NCBI GenBank assembly: GCA_026874595.1
Contig: CM049317.1
Coordinates: 15,122,882-15,186,881 of the forward strand
Direction of reading: 5' to 3'
From: Sipunculus nudus
Lineage: Eukaryota > Annelida > Sipuncula > Golfingiida > Sipunculidae
Length of the DNA stretch: 64,000 nt
Position numbers and translations under genes: made by a program. The notes under the pieces are model-generated. The model was not told the origin of the DNA. It made no database searches and saw nothing but the letters and a program-made list of their open reading frames with translations. Below are positions 23,649-34,329 of the stretch, in pieces (within the stretch, counting starts at the first letter, position 1; each line of letters starts with the position of its first letter).

Positions 23649-23739
23649 CATATTAATTATATTATAAATACAAATAAAAAAAGTCTGTTTTAAGGCATAT
23701 AGAGTCCCATAAGGAGAATGTCGAAGCACATTTTACAAC

Positions 23740-23985
23740 AATGTGGGGCATGTACAGTCGAAGGGTAAAATGCTTGGCTCTCTCTGCTAGTAACTCCGGT
23801 TCAATCTTGGCATAACTATGAGAGTGGGTTTTAGTGGTCGGTCCAAGGCCGGTGGTTTTCTCCGGGTTCTCCGGTTTCCTCCACCTCTGGACACTACTGA
23901 ATGCCACCACCTGAGCGATGGAGAGTGCCTTGATTAGTTATAATAACTCTTTGTATAATCCATGTAAGATAAATAATTATATTAT
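23740..23985 (+). mobile_element. SINE with conserved-type central domain
   Basis: A B-box-like GGTTCAATC at about 23799 marks a degenerate tRNA-derived head. Then follows GGTGGTTTTCTCCGGGTTCT and CCGGTTTCCTCCACC (23850-23884), a core I recognise as recurring in SINEs of many invertebrates (MetaSINE/V-SINE type central domains). The tail grades into AT-rich sequence. Exact superfamily is an inference from memory of the core. Confidence 0.6.
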
Positions 23986-25069
23986 AAATATTCTTAGTTG
24001 TTTTTGATTATACATGTTCTGGTACTAATATATATTATAATTATCAATACACATGGACAAACTTTCTCCGACAATCAATATGACAACATCCCATAATTCC
24101 CTGTCCTAAGTGACTCCCTGAAGCTGCACAACTACTAGATTTAATACATGCTGTCTCATGGCTGCCACTAAATAATTAAATAGTCTGTGGATGCCCAGAC
24201 ATATTAACTGCATTGTATTCAATGAGACCTATCATACAGCGACTTCCTTAACCACCACAGACAGACTTGAATATAAGAAAGGTAACATTTGGAGGTTGTC
24301 TGCTTTATCGTTAGCTTGAGGGTGATTTGAAGCACTTTGGCAACCAGGACAAATTTATACTGCTATTTAACATAAGGTTTAAAGCATTTAGTGCATGTGC
24401 TTCATACTGTTGGGATGATTTGGAATTATCACAATATCTGATATCTGTGATAATTGTATTGTTAACTTTGCTTTTATTGTGGTATCTCCATATGTGTTTC
24501 TGACCACAGTTTTAGACACAAAAATGCCCTTTTAGCATTTTTAGCTAAAGATGGCATCCCTATACAGATTCTTGCTTGGATCAGAAAATCCTTTAATTTC
24601 AAAGTATAACATTTATTTTGATGAAATACATCAAAGTTTTTACAGAAGTAATGTTTATAATCTGAAAAATATACTGGATTGCTGTGTTCAAAATGAAAGA
24701 TTTCTGAAAAACTGACAAAACCACTTTTTCTGAAAAAACTCTGGGGATTTGCCAGCTGATGTGTGGTTCCGCAAACAGAATGGAAAGTAGTGACAATTAT
24801 AATCTGATGTCAAGTGCTGGAGTTTACTCCATGGTGTATTTTCCCTGACATTTCAAGCTCACTCATGGCTGTCTGCAGACCATCTAAAAATCCATAACTG
24901 TTTAATAATTAATAATTGGATGGCGCCAAGTAATTGAAGAAATCTAAAAGAAACAATCAAGCTCACTTTCAAGAAAGTTATATCCCCTAAAAACGATGGC
25001 TCATTTTGATAAAAAAACATGTGTAGATGTCTAATACAGCGCTTAATGATAAGTTTGTCAAGGCTTGAA
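23986..25069. other. Non-coding stretch
   Basis: No recognised gene or element. Short minus-strand frames near 24600 and 24860-25240 are overlapping and unremarkable. Confidence 0.45.
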
Positions 25070-25160
25070 ATAAACATTTGAAAGTACTTGCCCAACTGGG
25101 CAAGTAACATCTAGATTCAAATTGCCCTACAGAAATTTTTACTTGTCCTGAAAAAATCAG
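25070..25160 (+). repeat. Dispersed ACTTGCCC-palindrome repeat, copy 1
   Basis: ACTTGCCCAACTGGGCAAGT (25085-25104) is a 20-base near-perfect palindrome, followed by TTGCCCTACAG and ACTTGTCC. Related sequence occurs at 29080-29165 on the same strand and at 37036-37085 inverted. It is a short dispersed repeat of unknown class. Confidence 0.55.
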
Positions 25161-25942
25161 TGGTCTTAGCCATGAACACAGTATGTTGAAAAATAATTTT
25201 GTTGCATGATTTATTGCATGCAAGATAATGATGATATTCAAATTGTGTTTGTAAATATTATTTCTCCTCAGTATTTATACAGATAAATGTACAGGTAAGT
25301 GATGAAATATTGTTATGTGGTAAGAGGTGTTAATATCTATTATAATTAATTACTGATTTTAACGCAATATTTTGGTACACATAAGATCAGTTACCAGTTC
25401 AGCAGATGGAAAGACAGATAGAGCGACAGAGAGAAATGATAATAGCCTAAATTGGTGTACCAACGCATTGTCTACCATTGTAAGACAGGTGTTTGGATTC
25501 CGATCTCCATATGTCGGTTAGCATATAGGTTTAGAAAAGAAGCTGATAAATGAGTATTTTAATGGACATAAATTCTGAATGCAGACAACCAGTGATTACT
25601 ATAGACTGGTATAATTGTTATAGCCATGTGAATGTAAACTTAATCAAGTAAGCCAAAATAGATTCTGTTATTATAGGCATCAGCAGAAGCCAGGTTTAGA
25701 TCTGGATGACAGTGTAAAATGATATAAAAGTCAAAGGTACGGTGAATACCGGCCTGCGCATGAGGCAGTAATTTAGGACAGGAAAACTGTACCAAAAGTG
25801 AGTCAGTAAGTAGCTGGGTCACACAGAATTGATCAGGAGACAAATATGTACCCTGAATATATTAATATCAGGAATATAATGATATTACATGAGTTTTAGG
25901 TAAAACAAGGAAAAAGTTTGTGCGTAGGCGAAAGCCGAAGCC

Positions 25943-26401
25943 ATATATGGTTATCTAAACATTCAGGTGCGTCATAATGATACATATCCAATATCCAATA
26001 GAAAAAGTGTAAGATGATGTAAAGGTTTGTGACGTAGTAATACTGATACAAAATCCTGTGTTGGGCTGGGAACTGGCAGACAGACCCACGCCATCATCAA
26101 CATGTAAACCAAGACAACTGGAAATAAAACAGCACAATATCCAACTTGGACTGTCTCAGTTATTCACCTGACGCGCCGTGTGACTGTGTTATGGCCAGGG
26201 AAGAACTCCCCTAATTCCCCGTTGTAACACATTGGTGGAGATCCGGTTTTGGTACAACGATCTACCTCGTCATGACATAATCAATATGGCACCAACAGGA
26301 CAGAAGACATCATCAGATTCTACACCGTCAGGTAAAATAGACTGTTCAGTTAATCCCATGTTTTATGGAGAACTCCCCTAATTCCCCGTTGTAACAATAT
26401 A
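25943..26401 (+). mobile_element. Remnant LTR retroelement (LTR, primer site, gag start, 3' LTR stub)
   Basis: A candidate 282-bp LTR (25948-26229) starts TGGTTATC and ends TTGTAACA. It contains AATAAA near 26123. Three bases later TGGTGGAGATCC (from 26233) is placed like a tRNA primer site. An ATG at 26286 opens a 31-codon frame that could be a gag N-terminus. The last about 40 bp of the LTR recur at 26357-26396 (AGAACTCCCCTAATTCCCCG in both). ATATA flanks both sides (25943-25947 and 26397-26401), suggesting a 5-bp duplication. Most of the coding region and of the 3' LTR is missing. The left LTR limit rests on the duplication only and could be wrong. Confidence 0.5.
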
Positions 26402-27120
26402 TATACTATCAACAAAATTCCATCACTCCAAGAAAGAATATGGCTAACTGAAATGAGTTAAATTTAAGTGTTTTGACAGAGGTTTATGTTGGACCCACAT
26501 ACCAGTAAGGCAAGTTATAGCCAATTTTCGGTTGCCCTTCCACCATTTTCTTAAACTTTTACCTGCCCCGAACTAGGGTTTATGGTCAATGTCGAGCCTT
26601 GTGTCCTCTAGTTTGTTCCCTCACCATGATTTGAATACACAGAAATGACAGTATGTATTGATATTGGCAAGACTGGCATGGTATATTGACATACATGTAT
26701 TGATGAACACAGATCGACCAATAGTTGTCATTGGGCTGGACAGTAACTGATACCATAAAATCCCAGGTAGGTGCAAGGAGGGGACAATGGGGTGACTGTG
26801 TCCACCGTCCAGTCTAAAGGTATGTAAACAGTTCCTGAATGAACGGATGGTCAGTCTTTACCACATGGTCATAGCAGACTTTTGTGCTTTTGTGACAAGA
26901 TACTGTGATTCTCCCTGCATTATCCCTCAACTGTTGGTACATTTCTTCCACATACACATGAACAAGAATGAACACACAACCTCCTTGCAGAGGCAGAAAG
27001 GTTCGCAAACCAATATTGCATATTTTCTTGTTACATTGTGAATCGGTTTTACTTGTGTATTAACTGGCAATACATAGCCCTAGAAGGGATGGGCTAATGA
27101 TCGATCAAACTTGATGATTG
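26402..27120. other. Non-coding stretch with a fragment of family C
   Basis: A segment around 26935-27000 (CACATGAACAAGAATGAAC, then CCTCCTTGCAGAGG) resembles the distal end of the repeats at 34330, 36290 and 59400. Otherwise nothing is recognised. Confidence 0.4.
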
Positions 27121-27190
27121 GTCATCAGGTGCATATAGGTCATCTGGTGCATATAGGTCATCTGGTGCATATAGGTCATCTGGTGCAGAC
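27121..27190 (+). repeat. 18-bp tandem repeat, about 3.9 copies
   Basis: Unit GTCATCTGGTGCATATAG begins at 27121, 27139, 27157 and 27175; the first copy has one substitution and the last is incomplete. Confidence 0.95.
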
Positions 27191-27426
27191 AGTGTTAATG
27201 ATTGATCTGGCAGTGCCTGATTGACCTCAGGTTGGTGCTTAGTTTAGACTTTGTGATGAGGAAATTTTGGCTTTCCTTAAATTTATGCAAGCACACTTTA
27301 GCGTAGTTTGTGTTTATTTTTAACTTCATACCATAGTTCTCTATATAGACATGTAAGCTTACGAATTATGGTATAAATCAACCAACATATTAGGCCTGTA
27401 CTTTTGATTCTGAATTGTTGATGGGG

Positions 27427-27905
27427 GTTAAATTTTTTGTGGACTTTGTGGGTAACTTATTTCCATGAAATTAAAAACCCCAAAATCATTTAGTTTATAA
27501 TAGATATTTTAAAATGCCAGCCCAGCATCACTCTGCAATAAGTTATGACATCGTGTTGGCCTACATTACTATCCAGGTGAGTAATGACCTGTTGAGAAGG
27601 CTCAATAAAACGCACAGAAAATGATATAACCCATTTATTGTAAAAAATACATAATCTTTATTTTGTATAAAAAGGTTTTCTAGTTCTACTTGGGGTTGAG
27701 TAAAACTTAAAGATTTCAGCAGTGATGGACTTACAAGTATTTCTATATTTAAAGTTTGTCCACAGCTTACACTGGTATATGTGGATTTGCTCTCAGTAAC
27801 TATTTAAGAATGAATATCCATAATTTAACCCCATGAATAGTGTTTCCTGTCTGAACCACAGAATTTTAGACCCAAAAAGAATTTCTTAATTCACAGTATA
27901 TCAGG
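27427..27905 (+). repeat. Dispersed repeat family D, copy 1
   Basis: About 480 bp that aligns by eye with 54085-54600 in the same orientation. Shared landmarks include GAAATTAAAA(A)CCCC near the start, GGGGTTGAGTAAAAC (about 27693), TTTCAGCAGTGATGGA (about 27715), ACACTGGTA and GAATAGTGTTT. No open frame is conserved between the copies, so it is a non-coding dispersed repeat of unknown class. Confidence 0.75.
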
Positions 27906-28455
27906 TGGGATGGATTGATGTACAGATGCCTGACCCTACGTATTCATAATCATATACCAGTACATCAGTTAGGCATGTTTCACTTTTCTAGACATCTGAA
28001 AGCCCAGGACAGACAGGTGTGAATTAATGTAGGCCTTTGAATAAATTCAGTGTGTTAATTCTTACCTTGGATTTGGTTTTGGATTCAGTATTTACTAAAG
28101 TAGTAAATTTCAGAGTTTCTTTTAAATAAAAAGAAATATTTTACTTCCATGGATGTTAGATAATTTGGGCAAGGAGGCCTAAAGGAACAATGTAGCTTGC
28201 CCTCTTTTAATCACAACAGATTTTGTTTCTAATGCGAGTGGAGGGTTTTATGATGAAACTAGATCTTAAGCATTTATACAGTAAATAGTCTCGATACAAG
28301 ATCTACATGATTATCTTGAAACAATATACATGTTCAGGTGTTTGTTTGTTAATAATATTTCTCTTTAGCATTTGCATAAATTCACAGGCAAGTAAGATAG
28401 AGATATTTCAAAGTGATTTAATTCTCCTAAAAAGAAAGACCTAACTTAAGATTAA
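27906..28455. other. Non-coding spacer
   Basis: No recognised gene or repeat. Confidence 0.45.
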
Positions 28456-28458
28456 TTA

Positions 28459-29045
28459 AGCCCAAAACACACTAACCTGCGTGTCACGTACACGTCAAGC
28501 GTCAAATCTGGAAAAAATCACTCCACTCTATTTATCAATGACAAAACATACTAACGCTTGCGTCACGCGCGCGTGAAGCGTCAGCTATTGCTCCTGGAGT
28601 GATTTTTTATGCGTGACGCGAGCTAGCTGCGTGGGGATTCCTGATAATGACATTACTAAATAGAGATTTTCCTCCCCATCCCTCAAATTCTGTATAAAAC
28701 TGCGGGTGAAACGTTTGTTATAGTTCACTGAACTATAATTATTGATTTGTATCTGGATAGAAAACATGAAACAAATCAACACAAATATATAAATATCTTT
28801 CAGAATAGTGACTGAGTTCTGTCATATTTAGAACAGGTCACAAAAGATATATATTTGTATACAAGTAATCCAATGCTGATTATCAAAATTCCTATTTCAC
28901 AAAGATAATCAAATCAATAAAATATAATAGGTGCTTGGTTAATACCTTCCACTCGACGCATGTCGTGCACGTTGTAGCCGCGTTAGTGTGTTTTGAATTT
29001 GTCACGTAATGCATGCGTGACGCGCGCGTTAGTCTGTTTTTGGCT
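28459..29045. mobile_element. CpG-rich MITE with TTA duplication
   Basis: The left end AGCCCAAAACACACTAAC and the inverted right end AGCCAAAAACAGACTAAC form terminal inverted repeats continuing into GCG(C/T)GTCACG. TTA flanks both sides (28456-28458 and 29046-29048), as in PIF/Harbinger-type insertions. A subterminal motif AAAACAYACTAACGC recurs four times, twice in each orientation (28464, 28543, and inverted near 28993 and 29037). At 587 bp there is no transposase. Confidence 0.75.
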
Positions 29046-29074
29046 TTAAGATTCAGACCTTTGCCTAGAGGTTT

Positions 29075-29165
29075 ATGTTGCGTTCACTTGCCCAGTCAGG
29101 CAAGCTGGAGCCCTACCTCGATTTTCTGGAACTTTCACTTGCCACAGGCAAGTGGTTATCCCTAA
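29075..29165 (+). repeat. Dispersed ACTTGCCC-palindrome repeat, copy 2
   Basis: CACTTGCCCAGTCAGGCAAG, GCCCTACC and CACTTGCCACAGGCAAGTGG follow in the same order as in copy 1 at 25070. It starts about 30 bases beyond the MITE duplication, so the MITE may have inserted beside it. Confidence 0.5.
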
Positions 29166-29586
29166 AGGTTGAGCCATGGTTCAGTTGGTATGTTTGTGTT
29201 TGTCACATTCAGTGTCTGTGATTTTTAGGATAGTTAACATTGCTATGATCTTATCAAGACTTAGCAGGAAGCAGGGTCTGTTCTGTAAGATTCCAGATTA
29301 GAGAAAGTTAACAAGAAACATATTAGAAATTTTAGTCAACTGGTTATCCCAGCAGATACCCATTTCTTCTTAATCTTGAGCTGGTGATTTTTAAGAATAT
29401 GTTGTGTAATTTCTGACAAAGTTTCATATATTGAACGCAAAAATAAAACACTTTTTTAAGAGCAGGTTTAGTTTGTTAGAAGTTTGAGTTACCCCAGATG
29501 CAATATGGGGGCTTAGATTTTGTCAGTTTCTACATTTTACTTCCTGTTTTAAGGATATAATAATAATTAAACCAACTGATTGGTGT

Positions 29587-29757
29587 AGGATGTAGCCTAG
29601 TGGTTAATGCATTGGACTTCGGAGCTGAGAGTTCGTACCCCATAAGTGGTTCATAGAGTCAGTCTTATATGTCTTACTGACAGGTTATGACTTCTAGATT
29701 ATTCCTAACCCTTTGCATACAATACCTGATATCCAGAAGGCTGGAAAAGACGCTATT
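29587..29757 (+). mobile_element. tRNA-derived SINE-like element
   Basis: TAGCCTAGTGGTTAATGC (about 29593) is a good A box with D-arm spacing, and GAGTTCGTACCCC (about 29629) a B box 35 bases on, as in tRNA-derived Pol III promoters. The acceptor stem and a CCA-ready end are not evident, so this is a SINE head and not a tRNA gene. The body runs to the T run before the family B end at 29760. Confidence 0.55.
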
Positions 29758-29800
29758 TTTAGCTCAGCTGAATATATCTATTCTCATTCAAAAAAGTGCC
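29758..29800 (+). mobile_element. Family B 5' end, fragment
   Basis: TTTTTAGCTCAGCTGA (29757-29771) repeats the first bases of the family B left end at 10247-10261, then the sequence diverges. A truncated copy. Confidence 0.4.
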
Positions 29801-30057
29801 ACCAACCGGCCATGGACCTATTCATGAAAAAAAAATAAATCAAATGATTAAACAATACAATAAAAATTTGGAACTTTTGAAACAAATTTGAAAATAGAAA
29901 ATAATAATATATTCTGTTCGCCAGATAAGTTATATGGCAGTTATGTTACCATTTATGTTTGTTGGTTGGTTTGTCTGATATTGAACTTTTACAAAGTAAT
30001 ACAGAGAGCTATTGGTGAATTTCAGCCATGTTTGCCCTGTGGAAATGATGAATTTGA

Positions 30058-30470
30058 CCAGCTCTTGTGGCTTAGGGGTAGAGCACATGACTCAAAGCTG
30101 GGAGATTGTGAGTTCGATTATCTCAGCCGAGGCAGTGAGATTTTCAGGGTCTCCCCATACCCGTGCACTGACTGCAGGCTTAACATGAAGGCTGTGCCCA
30201 ACAGCTGTGCTTCATTAACAAATGTTTGCGCCTTTCGGGGGTACTTTGGTGGTATGACCCAGCAATGGAGGCTATTACACACCCAGGTTCCACAGGTGCA
30301 GTATTCACCGGGCCTGGTTATCACCAGGATATAAAATGAGAGGAAGCATTTGATACTGCCTTGTTATGAAGTCTGAAACTGGAATGGAATTCTGCAGATG
30401 TACATATACTTGGTTCAGCTAGCATTAAAAAAATGGAGGCTGTTGCCTCCAACAAAAAAAATATTTTAAA
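30058..30470 (+). mobile_element. tRNA-derived SINE, family S1 copy 1
   Basis: A box GTGGCTTAGGGGTAGAGC (30067-30084) and B box GTGAGTTCGATTATC (about 30108) mark the tRNA-like head. The body shares ordered blocks with 51690-52066: CAGGCTTAA, CTGTGCCCAA, TTGGTGGTATG and CCCAGCAATGG, CACCAGGATATAAAA. The 3' end is a hairpin GGAGGC/GCCTCC followed by an A-rich tail. The 148-codon frame across the head is a by-product. Confidence 0.82.
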
Positions 30471-30799
30471 ACATTTTTAAAAAAGGATATATTTGATCAA
30501 ATTTTTTGGTGTAACTCTGTCCAAATGTTGATATTGATTAAAGCTATGATTCCTCACATATAAAATGCTGATCTGATATGTGAAATGTGAATAAAATCAA
30601 TATTTGCTAAAAATAAGGTGAGATACCTTATGCACAGATCCGGCATTGGGAATTCTGATCCAGCAAAAAGAATCGCTACTTGAAGCGATTTTTGACTGTT
30701 CCATATAGTATCCCTGAGTGACACAAATAAAATATCCATGTTGTGGTACTGTTACATACGAAATCTCTCAACACACATTCTGCATGTAGCATACCACAT

Positions 30800-31117
30800 T
30801 CTGTATATACTGAGCTACAGCCATTATCCTTTGTGTGTTGGCTGTCCATCTGTCTTACCATCCATCTGTCCTTTAAACTGGCACATTTTGAAACCGTTAG
30901 ACCTATGGTTAGATCTCCTACCAAAATGAAAATTGGGTCACTGTGACTTTGTTCCTTTGAGATGTTAAGAAAAGATCTCAATTTTCCATTAAAAACCTAT
31001 TATTATTTTCCAGGAATGCCTCATATCAAAACCACTGATCTATTTTTCTTAATATAAAAAATAAATATTTTCCTATTTATTTCCTATGTACATGCCAGAA
31101 ATAAAAACAGTATTGTG
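30800..31117 (+). mobile_element. Helentron-like element family B, second copy, left part
   Basis: From CTGAGCTACAGCCAT (30810) it follows the 10273-10600 sequence: AAACCGTTAGACCTA, TCCTACCAAAATGAAAATTG, TTCCTTTGAGAT, then ATATCAAAACCACTGATCTA. It is interrupted at 31118 by a family A left end, and family B sequence resumes only at its right terminus, 32009-32040. Confidence 0.65.
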
Positions 31118-32008
31118 TTATTGTATCCGCCAAAATGAAGTTTTGCGGAGACTATGTTTTTGACCGGGTTCCGCCGCCTCCGTGTTCATTTCCGGAGAAC
31201 TCCTCTGAGACTACTGGATGGATTTTTCCAAAACTTACACCAATTATCGGGTCACATGTGAACTGGTGCCTAACCAATTTGAGTTGACCTCTGGCCTTTC
31301 CTCTCTGCCCAATGTCCATTTGTGCGTCTGTTTCCATACATAAACCCACATATCTCAGGAACCGTTTGACCGATCAGGAAAAAAATTTTGTACAAATGTA
31401 GCCCTTGGATAGCTTTATAACATACACAAAAAATGGTGGCGCCACCTGCAACCATGTTTGCACAGTGTCCATCTGTTCATCTGCCTAGGGTTAAAATCAC
31501 GCATATCTCTGCATTTAATTGACTAATTCACCACCTACATTCACGTTCACGCTGCAGACATCCAAGCTCATATCTCGAGAATCATTTGAAGGATTGAGCC
31601 AAAATTTTGCATGTGTATAGATCTCACATAGCTCTTTATCATACTTACTTTACGTCCTTCTGTTTGTCTGCTGTTGGATAATATCACTCATATCTCAGCA
31701 GTGGTTTGACATATCTGCCTAAAATTTTGCAGTTTTATATGTCCTGGACAGTTTTCTTGATTTTATGACAGGTGGCGCCACCTACATTCAATTTTAGGCT
31801 GCAGACATCCAAGCTCATATCTCGGGAACCGTTTGACCAATTGGGCCAAAATTTTGCATGTGTATAGATCTTGCATAGCTCTTTATCATACAAAAAACTG
31901 GAGGGGCCACTAGCAACCATTTTTGCACAGCGTCCATCTGTTTGTCTGCCGTGGGCTAAAATCACTCATATCTCTGTAGTGGTTTGACTTATCTGCCTTT
32001 AAATTTTG
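31118..32008 (+). mobile_element. Family A copy 3, nested in family B, right end lost
   Basis: The left end TTATTGTATCCGCC and its hairpin are present, followed by a GC block and three monomers with exact GGTGGCGCCACC at about 31436 and 31771. The characteristic right end (GGCGGATACA, hairpin, CTAG) is absent; at the bases GCAG near 32008 the sequence switches to the family B terminus. One internal deletion is visible near 31530, where the half-unit seen in other copies is skipped. Confidence 0.7.
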
Positions 32009-32040
32009 CAGCTGAGCACAGTTACCCATGGGTCCCTTGT
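32009..32040 (+). mobile_element. Family B 3' terminus
   Basis: CAGCTGAGCACAGTTACCCA followed by TGGGTCCCTTGT. It closes either the interrupted family B copy or a chimeric A/B element. Confidence 0.6.
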
Positions 32041-32481
32041 TAATTGTAAATGATTTATATCTTTGTATTAATTTTTTCTCAAGCCAAACTGAGCTGCACA
32101 AAAATCAGCTCACTTCAGCTTAACGAAATTTTGGTGGCACCTCCTAATAAACTTGACCTTCTTGATCTTAACTCAGCTAGCAGCAGCGCAAAATGGTGGC
32201 TGCGCTTAGCTCTTTGTCTTAAGGTACAGTGACTTTTAAAGAGAAACAGTAGCTTCAGGATGTATATAAAGGATGCATGTCAGTGTCCGTAGAACACGAT
32301 ACACTATATATTTTCAGAATCAGCACCGTCTCTTAAATACATTGTTTAAAGTTTTTCTGTTTTCACTTAAGCTGCTCATTTCTTTCTCAGGTGGTAGTTT
32401 TTCATTGTGACATTTAGTTAAAATGCTTGATTCTCAAAGTAGCTGTTGTACCGGGCTAATGCAGTGAAACAATAAATAACA
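32041..32481. other. Non-coding spacer
   Basis: No recognised gene or repeat. Confidence 0.45.
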
Positions 32482-33011
32482 TAGTCTGTTTCATTACCTG
32501 CTGTCCACCTATTTTTTTGTCGACAATTTTCTTAAAAGTGTATATTTTTCAATAAGTTTCTAGAAAACTGCATATGGAAGTGACAACCTGATATGGCAAT
32601 TATGAATTTTACAGTAAATCCCCAGTTTATGTTTCACCATTTTTAGTCTCTTCACAATGATCTGGCAGATATGGTGTGTCCCTGCATGAGTAGCCATCTT
32701 TGTTTTAGCTGGTTATATTTACCTGACATCAACCAATCAGCAGTTGTCAATTGAGGCTGTTTTTGCATGTGACCAATGACCTTGACCGCCATAGGTGGGT
32801 CTGATATGTTGTAAAATGTAGACTGATTTCTCATATTTTCAAATAATTCTGTTTCTAAAAATAGGTGTAAGTTAAGTAATTTTATTTACCTTGTTGAATA
32901 TTAGGTCTTTTAAACCTCTGCCCTAAACTATAATTGATTCCCTTGAAATGTAACTAATAATAATGTTCATAGTAAAAAATAGGTGGACAAGAGGGGATGA
33001 AACAGACTTAT
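32482..33011 (-). mobile_element. MITE family M1, copy 1
   Basis: The ends TAGTCTGTTTCAT...GTCCACCTATTTTTT and the inverted right end TAAGTCTGTTTCATC...GTCCACCTATTTTTT form inverted repeats of about 35 bp. The body aligns inverted with 61695-62232, including a stretch open for about 60 codons in both copies. Flanking TA is recognisable only in part. No transposase. Confidence 0.78.
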
Positions 33012-33695
33012 AAGTACTTATACGTCAAAGTCAAAATTCTTATAAATACTGGGTCTGTGCAATAGTTTATTTTAATGTCTACTCAAGCCATTGAGGGCCT
33101 GGGAATTCATGTTTCTGTAAACTTGCTGTACTGCATTAGATATACTTACATGGAATTCTGTCTGTTTTAGTATTAAAATAACAGCCTCATGTTTATTAAC
33201 CAAAAACTTATATTGTGTGGAGTCTCAGTGAAAAAGGTTATTCAGTGCTTTTCTAAACATCCTGTATTGTTGTAATAGTTCTCTGGGTGATTAATAGAGG
33301 GCAGCACAAGTCAGTCAGTTGGCTGATACAACTGGTGTAGTACCTCCTTTTGTTAGAGCACAGTTTGCACTTTCAAACCTTAAGTGTAACCGATCCACCA
33401 CCATGCATTTTTCATAATATACTTCATAATGATCAAATGCTACAAACAGAGACATCAAGCTATTTTACAGTTTAAGGTACATAATCATTGGCAATAAAAT
33501 ATGTATTATCTCACACTATATGTTAATTTAACAAAAGGTTTTAAAGCAAGACAGTCCCAACACAGGGCCTTACACTGTTCTGTATACATTAACAACACCA
33601 GTTGTCCCATCTCCTTAAGGTGAAAACACTAAATTTCATATATTTAACACACCTGGTATGTGAATAGGTTCCTTTAAAGTTCAGAAGTGAAATAT
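33012..33695. other. Non-coding spacer
   Basis: No recognised gene or repeat. Confidence 0.45.
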
Positions 33696-33852
<157 letters not shown>

Positions 33853-34017
33853 CACTAGATTTCCCAGGGGAATATCTGATGAATTTTAAATTATATTATA
33901 ATTTATTACTTTCAATTTTATTGCAGTGATTTGCCACACATTGAATATCATGTAATGAAACTGAATTTCTAAAATTGATAACTTAGTTTCTCAAATTGCT
34001 AAGCTGATACTGTAAAA

Positions 34018-34018
<1 letters not shown>

Positions 34019-34069
<51 letters not shown>

Positions 34070-34072
34070 CAC
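34019..34072. repeat. Compound microsatellite (CT)(AC)
   Basis: CT with one TTT interruption to 34054, then AC to 34072. Confidence 0.96.
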
Positions 34073-34238
34073 CAACATTGCTATTTGTTGCCATTTTATG
34101 AGGCTGTTTTGAACACCCCTTACTGCATCCCTGTAATTTTTATTAAAATTTACATTGTGTTACATACATGGCAAATGCACTGATTAGACTAGCATTTAGA
34201 TTTAAGCTCTTGATAGTTATAAATTTATAATAATCTGA

Positions 34239-34239
<1 letters not shown>

Positions 34240-34305
<66 letters not shown>
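34240..34305. repeat. (TA)n microsatellite
   Basis: Uninterrupted TA, 66 bases; the third microsatellite block within 620 bp. Confidence 0.97.
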
Positions 34306-34308
<3 letters not shown>

Positions 34309-34329
34309 CACAGTCATGAAGACTGCCTT

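Noticed and set aside
23514-23729. Minus-strand frame with a long isoleucine run
   Set aside because: Direct translation of the TAA microsatellite.
28446-29053. 8-bp TTAAGATT duplication around the CpG-rich MITE, implying a hAT element
   Set aside because: The left copy lies five bases outside the inverted repeat, whereas TTA abuts both ends exactly, so a 3-bp duplication fits better.
29888-30334. A 148-codon plus-strand frame
   Set aside because: It runs into and across the S1 SINE, including A and B boxes; the second S1 copy does not keep the frame.
32652-32834. A 60-codon frame similar to one at 61868-62059, suggesting a conserved small protein
   Set aside because: Both lie at the same place inside MITE M1 copies. 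About ten of 60 residues differ, mostly by amino-acid-changing substitutions, and one indel is present, so nothing suggests protein-level selection.
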